A stretch of 64,000 bases of DNA from Novosphingobium sp. (lineage in GTDB: Bacteria > Pseudomonadota > Alphaproteobacteria > Sphingomonadales > Sphingomonadaceae). The stretch covers positions 186,001 through 250,000 of the forward strand of contig JACKKY010000003.1 of assembly GCA_024236175.1 (NCBI GenBank), written 5' to 3'. The notes under the pieces are model-generated. The model was not told the DNA's origin, did no database searches, and saw only the letters and a list, made by a program, of their open reading frames with translations. The position numbers and the translations under genes were made by a program. Shown here piece after piece: positions 1 to 7,239 of this stretch. Position 1 is the first letter of the stretch. Each line of letters opens with the position of its first letter.

Positions 1-830
1 CCGGCATAAAGCCTGCGGCAGAATTCGGCGGCGATGGTCGCGGCGACGAGCTGGCGCATCGCCGGCCGGTCGTCGAGCCCTTCGAACAGTCCGTCCATCC
101 ATTCGGGAATATGCGCGCCGCAGGCACCCGCGAACTTGCGCGCCTGGGCGACGTTGGAAACCGGCAGGATGCCGGGGATCACCGGTGTGGTGATTCCGGC
201 CGCGGCGAGTTCGTCGCGAAAGCGGAAGAAGACCTCGGGGTCGAAGAAGAACTGCGTGATCGCCCGCGATGCGCCGGCATCGAGCTTGCGCTTGAGATTG
301 TCGATGTCGGCAACCCGGTCTGGGGAATCCGGATGGCATTCGGGATAGGCCGCGACCGAGATCTCGAAAGGTGCGATGTCCTTGAGACCCGCCACCAGTT
401 CGGCTGCATTGGCGTAGCCTTCCGGATGAGGGTGAACGGCGCGCCGGGAGCGCCGGCATCGCCGCGCAGCGCGACGATATGGCGCACGCCTGCGGCCCAG
501 TATTGTTCAGCGACTTCGCGGATCTCGTCCTTGGTCGCATCGACGCAGGTCAGGTGCGCGGCGGCGGGCAGGCCGGCTTCGTGGATGATCCGCGCCACGG
601 TCGCATGAGTGCGTTCGCGCGTCGGAGCCGCCTGCGCCATAGGTGACGGACACGAAGCGCGGGGCCAGCGGGGCGAGTTCCATCACGGCGTTCCAGAGCT
701 GCTCCTCCATCTTCTCCGTCTTTGGCGGGAAGAATTCGAAGGACACGGAAATGTCGCCCGGCAGCGAGGCGAACAGCGGCGTGTCGTGCGCCGTCAGCGC
801 TTCGTGCTGGGCGTCGAGGCTCGCGGTCAT
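1..830 (-). pseudogene. metF: Methylenetetrahydrofolate reductase, frame broken twice, C-terminus off the left edge
   Basis: MetF reduces 5,10-methylene-THF to 5-methyl-THF with FAD and NAD(P)H for methionine synthesis. From the ATG at 828-830 the frame reads a typical N-terminus (ISVSFEFFPPKTEKME, then VSVTYGAGGS). One extra base near 625 shifts the frame, which resumes as TRERTHATVARI and ALRGD. One missing base near 430 shifts it again to PEGYANAAELVAG, FEISVAAYPECHPDS and ITQFFFDPEVFFRF, which continues to position 1 without a stop. The two shifts cancel and no conserved block is lost, so the gene is probably intact in the organism and the breaks are sequence errors. It lies 35 bases downstream of the ArsR-methyltransferase gene in the same direction, forming a methionine operon. 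Confidence 0.85.
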
Positions 831-865
831 CTGGTTGCGGCCTTTCCTGCATGTCGCGGCGGAAA

Positions 866-1841
866 TCAGGGCTGCGGCCGTGCCGCCTTGCGCGCGCTGT
901 CCAGATTTTTACGGTCAGCGGGCCGGCCGGGCAGGGCAATCGTCTGGTCGGAAACGAGTCCGATTCGGCAAAGCGCGCGAGCATCTGCTCGTCGGAAAAG
1001 CCAAGCCGCGCGTGGGCGTGGGCGGTGCGCAGTTCCTCGCGGTCGTGGGCGGCGAAATCGACCACGGACGGCGATGCCGCCCCGCCGCCTCGTGACGCGC
1101 GCCGCCTCGGCCAGCACCCGTTTCGGGCTGCTGCTGCGTAGTGCAGCACCTGGTGAAACAGCACCGTATCGAAGCTCTCTCATCGGCGAACGGCAGGGCG
1201 AGGAAATCGCCCTGCACCAGCTCGATCCGGTCGGCTGGAAGGTGCTGCAGGCGGGCGCTGGCGATACGGAGCATTTCCGGGCTCTTGTCGAAGGCGGTGA
1301 CATGCTGTCGGCTGCGCGGCGCGAACAGTTCGGCCATCCGGCCGGTGCCGGTGCCGACATCGAGCAGCGCGCCCAGCGGTCCGTCGCCCAGCGCCTTTCG
1401 CCAGCGCCGCCTCGACCGGTTCGTCAGGCGAATGCAGCGAGCGCAGCGTATCCCATTCCTCGGCATGGCGGGCGAAATAGTCTTCCGCCGTTGCTTCGCG
1501 AGCCGCGCGGATGGCGGCGAGAGGTGGCGACGGTCTTCGGCGCAGCGCGCGGCGAAAGGCGGCGTCGTCGCGCTCTGCGCGTTCGAGCACGCGCGCCGCC
1601 GCGCTCGAGCGGTGGGGCGCGGTTCTCGCCGATGGCGCTGCGCAGGAACACCCAGCTGCCTTCCTTGCGTCGCTCGGCCAGGCCGGCATCGCACAGGATG
1701 CGGACATGGCGCGAGACGCGCGGCTGGCTCTGGCCGAGCGCTGCGCAAGCTCTCCGACGGCCAGTTCCATATGCGCGAGCAGGCGCATCATGCGCAGCCG
1801 CGTCGGGTCCGCCAGGGCCCGAAAGAGGGCTCAATTCGCAT
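866..1841 (-). pseudogene. ArsR-family regulator fused to a SAM-dependent methyltransferase, multiple frameshifts
   Basis: When the three minus-strand frames are stitched together they give one protein of about 320 residues. The N-terminus is an ArsR/SmtB winged helix (ALADPTRLRMMRLL, then ALGQSQPRVSRHVRIL, then AGLAERRKEGSWVF). The linker includes EDYFARHAEEWDTLRSLH. The C-terminal part is a class I methyltransferase with SAM motif I LLDVGTGTGRMAEL, then VQGDFLALPFADE and LFHQVLHYA. About a dozen one- or two-base indels interrupt it (for example near 1826, 1740, 1600, 1402, 1178, 928), yet every piece keeps family sequence, so sequencing error is more likely than pseudogenisation. The assumed start is the ATG at 1839-1841, directly after a palindromic operator. 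In alphaproteobacteria such fusions sit ahead of metF/metH and sense SAM or SAH; that role is inferred here from gene order. Confidence 0.72.
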
Positions 1842-1848
1842 CGCCGAG

Positions 1849-1870
1849 CATATAAAGATTTCTTTATATG
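1849..1870. promoter_or_regulatory. Perfect palindromic operator upstream of the ArsR-methyltransferase/metF operon
   Basis: Nine-base arms CATATAAAG and CTTTATATG flank the spacer ATTT and are exact reverse complements. The site ends eight bases before the assumed regulator start codon, where an autoregulating ArsR protein would block transcription. AT-rich palindromes of this kind are known for ArsR-type methionine regulators (SahR/SamR group). The assignment to that group is from memory and not tested. Confidence 0.7.
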
Positions 1871-2002
1871 ATCGCAACCCTGCGGTTTCCTGGGATTCCG
1901 GGGTTTTTTGATATTTGCGTTGGTGAAAGCTGTCGGTTACACAATGCGACGCAGGCAATCCGCGTGCGATGGCGCCTGCGTTAACCAATTCAGGGGATTC
2001 GC

Positions 2003-2250
2003 ATGAAGAAGATCGCTTACGCCGCATTCGCGTCCGCCGCCGCTCTGGCTCTGCAGGCTGCGGCAGCTCTGAAACCGCCAGCGAAGAAGCTACCGCCGAA
2101 AGCGTGGAAATGCCGGCTGAAGAAGCGATGGACGCGGCTGACGAAGCAGCCGCCGCTCCGGCTGAAGAAGCCACCGACGAAGCTGGCCGCCGAAGGCGAG
2201 GCCGCGCCCCTGCAGAAGGCGAAGCTGCGGAAGGCGAAGAAGCCATGTAA
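2003..2250 (+). pseudogene. Small Ala/Glu-rich lipoprotein, frame broken by indels
   Basis: The gene starts with MKKIAYAAFASAAALAL at the ATG at 2003. One missing base near 2054 is needed to continue as AGCGSSETASEEATAES, which supplies a lipobox cysteine. Two further compensating indels near 2185 and 2208 would turn an out-of-place Arg-rich stretch into more of the Ala/Glu repeat, ending EGEEAM and TAA at 2250. The product would be an outer-membrane or periplasmic lipoprotein of about 80 residues with a low-complexity acidic tail. Function unknown. It is followed by a clear terminator. The same indel problem affects the two genes to its left. Confidence 0.5.
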
Positions 2251-2322
2251 TTCAAGTCGGGGCCTGCGCCGGAGCAGTACCTCAGGCCGGCCCCCGATTG
2301 CCCTCTCCGCCAGGATGGCGGG

Positions 2323-2348
2323 CCCTCCCACCGGGAGGGTTTTTATTT
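2323..2348 (+). terminator. Rho-independent terminator after the small lipoprotein gene
   Basis: CCCTCCC and GGGAGGG form a seven-pair stem with a short ACC loop, followed by a run of T (TTTTTATTT). It lies about 75 bases after the lipoprotein stop and 88 bases before nadE, so it insulates nadE from upstream transcription. Confidence 0.85.
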
Positions 2349-2435
2349 GCATGAGGACAGCCGAGGCGGCATCTGGTCTGGCTTCGGGGGAGGCAACCGG
2401 GCTCGACCTAGCCGAACATCGCTGCCAGGACTCCT

Positions 2436-4091
2436 ATGGCTGATACGCTCAAGATCACGCTTGCCCAGTTGAACCAGTCGGTCGGCGATCTGGCCGGCAA
2501 TGCCGCCGCCATGCTTGCGGCGCGCGACAGGGCGAAGGGGTCCGACCTCATCGTATTTCCGGAACTCAGCCTGATCGGCTACCCGCCGGAGGACCTCGTG
2601 CTCAAGCCCTCGCTGATCGAAAGGGCGGCGGCCGAGCTTGACCGCCTGGCCGCAGCGACCGCCAGCGCCGGCCCGGCGATGCTGGTCGGTTCTGTCTTCG
2701 TGCGCGACGGTGCCTTGCACAATGGTGTCGCCCTGCTCGAAGGCGGCAAGATCGTGGCGACGCGCTTCAAGCACGAACTGCCCAACTACGGCACGTTCGA
2801 CGAGATGCGCCTGTTCCAGCCCGGGCCGCTGCCCGAACCGATCATTGTCAAGCAGACCATGATCGGCGTGCCGATCTGCGAGGACATCTGGCAGCCGGAC
2901 GTTTGCCGCCACCTTGCCGAATTCGGGGCCGAAATCTTCATCTGCATCAACGGCAGTCCCTACGAGATCGACAAGGACACGCTGCGCATCGACGGCGTTG
3001 CGAAGCGTCGTGCGGTCGATACCGGACTGCCGCTGGCTTACCTCAACCGCGTCGGCGGGCAGGACGAACTGGTGTTCGACGGTGCCAGCTTCGTCGTGAA
3101 CGGCGACGGCAGCCTCGCGGTGCAGATGGAAGACTGGGTCGAGCAGGAAGTCACGACCAGCTGGACCAAGACGGCGCAGGGCTGGCGTTGCGACCGCGGC
3201 GACATCCACGACCTCGCCGACCATCCCGAGGACATCTATTGCGCCATGGTCCTCGCGCTCAGGGACTATGTGAACCGCAACGGTTTCCCCGGCGTGGTGC
3301 TTGGGCTTTCGGGAGGCATCGACAGCGCCGCCTGTGCGGCGATCGCGGTCGATGCGCTGGGCGCGGATCGCGTGTGGTGCGTGATGCTGCCGTCACGGTT
3401 CACCAGCCAGGAAAGCCTCGACGATGCCGAGGCGTGCGCCAGGGCGCTGGGCTGCCGCTACACCACTATCCCGATCCAGCCTGCCGTGGCCGGTTTCGAC
3501 GAGATGCTTGCCGATGATTTTTCCGACATGGACGTCGACATCACCGAGGAGAACCTGCAGTCGCGGATTCGCGGCGTGACGCTGATGGCGCTGTCCAACA
3601 AGTTCGGGCCGATGCTGGTGACCACCGGCAACAAGAGCGAGATGAGCGTCGGCTATGCGACGATCTACGGCGACATGTCGGGCGGCTACAATCCGCTGAA
3701 GGACGCCTACAAGGGCACCGTTTTCAACGTCTCGCGCTGGCGCAACCACAACAAGCCGAAGATCGGGCTGGGTCCTGACGGTCCGGTGATTCCCGAAAAC
3801 ATCATCTGCAAGCCGCCGACGGCGGAATTGCGTCCGGACCAGAAGGATTCGGACTCGCTACCGCCCTACGAGATCCTCGACCCGATCCTGCTGGGCCTGG
3901 TGGAGCACGAGAAGGGCGTCGACCAGCTGGTTTCCGAAGGCTTCGACCGCGAAATGGTGATTCGCATCGAGCGCCTGCTCAACATCGCCGAATACAAGCG
4001 CCGGCAGGCCCCTCCGGGCGTGAAGCTGACGATGCGCAACTTCGGCCGCGACCGCCGCTATCCGATCACGCATTCGTTTCGCTCGGCATGA
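2436..4091 (+). CDS. nadE: Glutamine-dependent NAD+ synthetase
   Basis: This 551-residue enzyme amidates deamido-NAD to NAD+ using ATP and glutamine, the last step of NAD biosynthesis. The N-terminal nitrilase-fold glutaminase carries the Glu-Lys-Cys triad at E43 (FPELS), K112 (RFKHE) and C148 (PICED). The C-terminal synthetase has the PP-loop SGGIDS at residues 292-297. Length and two-domain order match the glutamine-using form. The gene is complete and stands alone after a terminator. nadB at 34.3 kb supplies the same pathway but is not linked. Confidence 0.96.
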   Translation: MADTLKITLAQLNQSVGDLAGNAAAMLAARDRAKGSDLIVFPELSLIGYPPEDLVLKPSLIERAAAELDRLAAATASAGPAMLVGSVFVRDGALHNGVALLEGGKIVATRFKHELPNYGTFDEMRLFQPGPLPEPIIVKQTMIGVPICEDIWQPDVCRHLAEFGAEIFICINGSPYEIDKDTLRIDGVAKRRAVDTGLPLAYLNRVGGQDELVFDGASFVVNGDGSLAVQMEDWVEQEVTTSWTKTAQGWRCDRGDIHDLADHPEDIYCAMVLALRDYVNRNGFPGVVLGLSGGIDSAACAAIAVDALGADRVWCVMLPSRFTSQESLDDAEACARALGCRYTTIPIQPAVAGFDEMLADDFSDMDVDITEENLQSRIRGVTLMALSNKFGPMLVTTGNKSEMSVGYATIYGDMSGGYNPLKDAYKGTVFNVSRWRNHNKPKIGLGPDGPVIPENIICKPPTAELRPDQKDSDSLPPYEILDPILLGLVEHEKGVDQLVSEGFDREMVIRIERLLNIAEYKRRQAPPGVKLTMRNFGRDRRYPITHSFRSA

Positions 4092-4097
4092 CGGGCG

Positions 4098-4526
4098 TTA
4101 GCGGAACTGGAGCCAGAGCTGGACCGCCGCTCCGACCAGGATGCAGGCCAACCAGAAGATCAGGAATGATGCCATCGGGATGAGCTTCGCCGCAACGAGG
4201 AAGAACCAGGCGAACCCACCGAAGGCCATGAGCCAGAACCCGACTGTTGCCCCCCAGAGAAATGATCGCTCCTCATGTTCATCGATGATGCGATGATAAG
4301 GTACCGCGACGAGCAATCCCAAGACACAGGTCGATACGGCGGCAACAATCGCGAATCGGGGGTTGAGCGCGCCGTCGAGAAATGGGCCATCCGGCCAAAA
4401 GAGATGATGGGTGGCATAGAAGATGGGTGGCAAGGCAAGCGGTGCGCCAAGGATCACTGCCCACCAGCGCCGGATCCGAGATTTCTCGCGCCGTTCTCCA
4501 TCACCCATTTTGGTTGAATTGATCAT
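4098..4526 (-). CDS. Small membrane protein paired with an XRE regulator
   Basis: About 142 residues with roughly four hydrophobic segments (around WAVILGAPLALPPIFYA, FAIVAAVSTCVLGLLVAVPY, FLWGATVGFWLMAFGGFAWFF and FLIFWLACILVGAAVQLWL), so an inner-membrane protein of unknown function. The start chosen is the ATG at 4524-4526, preceded by the ribosome site TGAGGAG. It overlaps the 3' end of the XRE gene by 26 bases, so the two are co-translated. Such regulator-plus-membrane-protein pairs are common and poorly characterised. It converges on nadE with only a few bases between. Confidence 0.7.
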   Translation of the reverse strand: MINSTKMGDGERREKSRIRRWWAVILGAPLALPPIFYATHHLFWPDGPFLDGALNPRFAIVAAVSTCVLGLLVAVPYHRIIDEHEERSFLWGATVGFWLMAFGGFAWFFLVAAKLIPMASFLIFWLACILVGAAVQLWLQFR

Positions 4527-4707
4527 CGAAAATCTCCTCAATCGGCAAGTCGAATAGCCGGGCGATTTTGAAGGCGAGCGGGAGCGATGGGTCGTATTTT
4601 CCCGTCTCGACCGCGTTGATCGCCTGGCGCGAAACACCCAGTTGGCCGGCCAGTTCCGCCTGGCTCCAATTCCGTTCGGCGCGCAGCACCTTCAATCGGT
4701 TCTTCAT
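4501..4707 (-). CDS. Short XRE-family transcriptional regulator
   Basis: A 68-residue protein that is almost entirely one Cro/C1-type helix-turn-helix: MKNRLKVLRAERNWSQAELA, then LGVSRQAINAVETGKYDPSLPLAFKIARLF. This compact form ending DLPIEEIF is the YozG-like type that usually controls the adjacent membrane-protein gene. A good promoter and an inverted repeat lie just upstream, consistent with autorepression. First gene of a two-gene operon with the membrane protein at 4098-4526. Confidence 0.85.
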   Translation of the reverse strand: MKNRLKVLRAERNWSQAELAGQLGVSRQAINAVETGKYDPSLPLAFKIARLFDLPIEEIFDDQFNQNG

Positions 4708-4742
4708 CGTGCCATCCTGGTGTCAATGTTCCATAGCATTAA

Positions 4743-4786
4743 GTCATGTATCCATGACACAATAGGGCGCTGCCTGGATATGTCAA
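4743..4786 (-). promoter_or_regulatory. Promoter and inverted-repeat operator of the XRE/membrane-protein operon
   Basis: On the minus strand a TTGACA (complement of 4781-4786) is separated by 16 bases from TATTGT, a reasonable -35/-10 pair. Just downstream lies a perfect inverted repeat, GTCATG-4-CATGAC at 4743-4758, placed over the expected transcription start. That position fits an operator for the XRE protein itself. Confidence 0.5.
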
Positions 4787-4881
4787 GCTAACCTGACAAA
4801 AAATCAGGTGTGCTTAACTATGTGGTCCTGGGGTATCCAGTCTGGTTGACTAGATGGCGCGAAGTTTGAAAGGGGCCTAGC

Positions 4882-6222
4882 ATGACCATCACTACCCGTT
4901 TCGCCCCTTCGCCGACCGGGCGGCTTCATGTCGGCAATATCCGCACGGCGCTGCACAACTGGCTGCTGGCGAAGCAGGCGGGCGGGCGGTTCCTGCTCAG
5001 GATCGACGATACCGACCGGGAGCGCAGCCGCGAGGAATTCGTCGCGGCGATCCGCGAGGATCTGGCGTGGCTGGGGCTCAATCCCGATGGTGAGGAGCGC
5101 CAGTCCGCGCATTTCGATGCCTATGAGAACGCGTTCGGACAGCTGGCGTCTGCGGGCCGCGTCTATCCCTGCTATGAAACGCCGCAGGAACTGGAACTGC
5201 GGCGCAAGGTCCTGCTGGGCCGCGGCCTGCCGCCGATCTACGACCGGGGCGCGCTGGGGCTGACGGCGGAAGAGCGCGCGCAGAAGCAAGCGGCGGGGGA
5301 ACAGCCGCACTGGCGCTTCAAGCTCGATCACGACAGCGCAATCGAATGGACGGACGGCATCAGGGGACCGCAGCATTTCGATCCGGGCCAGCTTTCCGAC
5401 CCGGTGATCCGCCGGGCCGACGGATCCTGGCTCTACATGCTGCCCAGCGTCGTCGACGACGTTGCCATGGGCGTCACCGACGTGTTGCGCGGCGAAGACC
5501 ATGTCTCGAACACCGCCACGCAGGTCCAGATGTTCCACGCGCTCGGTGCCGAGCCGCCGCATTTCGCCCATGAAGCGCTGCTGGTCGGCACCGAAGGCAA
5601 GCTCTCCAAGCGGCTCGGCTCCATGAGCGTTTCCGATTTCCGCGAGGCGGGGATCGAGCCGGAAGCGCTGGTGGCGCTGCTGGCCCGGCTCGGCACATCC
5701 GATCCGGTCGACCCTTCGCTCGATGCGGAAGCGCTGGCCGCCAGCTTCGACCTTGCTCGCTTCGGCCGGGCGCCCGCCCGTTTCGACGAGGCCGAACTGG
5801 AGCGGCTGAATGCGGCCGTGGTCCACCAGCTGCCATACGCAGACGTCGCCGGGCGCCTTCCCGAAGGCATGGGCGAGGACGGCTGGGACGCGATCCGGCC
5901 GAACCTGTCGCATGTCGGCGAGGCGGGCGAGTGGTGGCAGGTAGTGACCGGCCCCGTCGACGCGCCTCGCCTCGATGACGACGCGCGCGCCTATCTGGCG
6001 CAGGCGGCCGAAGTGCTCGCCGGCCAGGAGTGGGGCGGCGATCCGTGGCATGCCCTGACCGGCGCGCTCAAGGAGGCGACCGGCCGCAAGGGCAAGGCGC
6101 TGTTCATGCCGCTGCGCCAGGCCCTGACCGGCCGCGACCACGGCCCGGACATGGCCGCCTTGCTGCCGTTGATTGGCAGGGACGCGGCACTGGAGCGGCT
6201 TCAGCGAGCCGCATCCGTCTAG
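4882..6222 (+). CDS. gltX: Glutamyl-tRNA synthetase
   Basis: Charges tRNA-Glu (and possibly tRNA-Gln, later amidated) with glutamate. The 446-residue protein has the class I signature PSPTGRLHVGN at residues 10-19 and the second ATP-binding motif GKLSKR near residue 242, with the family's RIDDTDRERS segment between. The length suits the shorter alphaproteobacterial GltX, and the C-terminal anticodon-binding part separates it from the truncated Glu-Q-tRNA enzyme. Single gene. Confidence 0.95.
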   Translation: MTITTRFAPSPTGRLHVGNIRTALHNWLLAKQAGGRFLLRIDDTDRERSREEFVAAIREDLAWLGLNPDGEERQSAHFDAYENAFGQLASAGRVYPCYETPQELELRRKVLLGRGLPPIYDRGALGLTAEERAQKQAAGEQPHWRFKLDHDSAIEWTDGIRGPQHFDPGQLSDPVIRRADGSWLYMLPSVVDDVAMGVTDVLRGEDHVSNTATQVQMFHALGAEPPHFAHEALLVGTEGKLSKRLGSMSVSDFREAGIEPEALVALLARLGTSDPVDPSLDAEALAASFDLARFGRAPARFDEAELERLNAAVVHQLPYADVAGRLPEGMGEDGWDAIRPNLSHVGEAGEWWQVVTGPVDAPRLDDDARAYLAQAAEVLAGQEWGGDPWHALTGALKEATGRKGKALFMPLRQALTGRDHGPDMAALLPLIGRDAALERLQRAASV

Positions 6223-6371
6223 GCGAGAGCGCTGCGGCGCCCGCTGTTGACGCAGGTCAATGCGGCGTCGCGCTGAAACGTCCAGCGACTGGTCCTGCAA
6301 TTGGCATGGCGGCCAGGCGCTGTGGGGGCTCCCCGGCCCGGCTGTCGCCGCATTCCGGAGAGGTTTCTGAC

Positions 6372-7223
6372 ATGGATGCAGCTGTTGTCGCCGACGTAAA
6401 TGTCGAAGCCATCAAGCCCAAGGTCGGCGCCGTCGTTCACGTCGACAAGGCGACGTTCCTGGACAGGGCTTTCGTGTCGCGCTGCCTGGAGCTGATCGAG
6501 AAGCATACGGCGCTGGTCTTTCCCCGCCTGGGGCTGACCGACGAGGAGCAGCTCGCCTTCACCGACAGTCTCGGCGAGCGCATCAATTTCACCGACAGCG
6601 TGCCCGGCGGCGATGAAGCGACCAAGGACGTCTACACCATCACGCTCGATCGCGCGGTCAACACCGATCCCGAATATGTGTATGGATCGATGTTCTGGCA
6701 CATGGACGGCATCGTATCCGATATTCCGCCGCCGAAATTCACGCTGCTGTCCTGCCACCAGCCGCCGGACAAGGGCGGGCAGACCGAATTCGCGAACACC
6801 TACGCCGCCTGGGAAGCCCTGCCGGACGAGGAAAAGGCGGAGCTGGAAGGCTTGCGTGTCGTCCACAACCTGGTGGCCGGGCTTCGCGGCATTCTCGATC
6901 CCGACGAGATCAACCCGGCCAAGCGCAAAATGAACCACGAGCACCCGCTGGTCTGGACTCACGAATCCGGCCGCAAGTCGCTGCTGATTGGTCATCATGC
7001 CGATTACATCGTCGGCATGCCCAAGCCGCAGGGGCGGGCGTTGCTGAACAGGCTGCTCGAATGGGCCGGCCAGCCGGACTTCTCGTGCCGGCACACCTGG
7101 CAGAAGGGCGATTTCGCGATGTGGGACAACACCGGCGCGTTGCACCGGGCGCTGCCCTATTCCGAGGATTCGGGCCGCCGGATGCATCGCACCACGGTGG
7201 CGGGCTACGAAGCCGTCGCCTGA
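6372..7223 (+). CDS. TauD/TfdA-family Fe(II)/2-oxoglutarate dioxygenase
   Basis: A 283-residue non-haem iron oxygenase that couples 2-oxoglutarate decarboxylation to hydroxylation of a small substrate. The iron triad is visible as H110-x-D112 (FWHMDG) and H258 (GALHRA), with the cosubstrate arginine at R273 (MHRTTVAG). The start is the ATG at 6372. The substrate is unknown: the family includes taurine, alkylsulfate and 2,4-D oxygenases, and no sulfonate transporter or sulfur regulator is adjacent. It converges closely on glnD. Confidence 0.9.
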   Translation: MDAAVVADVNVEAIKPKVGAVVHVDKATFLDRAFVSRCLELIEKHTALVFPRLGLTDEEQLAFTDSLGERINFTDSVPGGDEATKDVYTITLDRAVNTDPEYVYGSMFWHMDGIVSDIPPPKFTLLSCHQPPDKGGQTEFANTYAAWEALPDEEKAELEGLRVVHNLVAGLRGILDPDEINPAKRKMNHEHPLVWTHESGRKSLLIGHHADYIVGMPKPQGRALLNRLLEWAGQPDFSCRHTWQKGDFAMWDNTGALHRALPYSEDSGRRMHRTTVAGYEAVA

Positions 7224-7239
7224 GGCGCGTGGCCGCGCG

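Noticed and set aside
7224..7239. Terminator between the TauD-like gene and glnD
   Set aside because: Only 16 bases and GC-rich without a clear stem and T-run.
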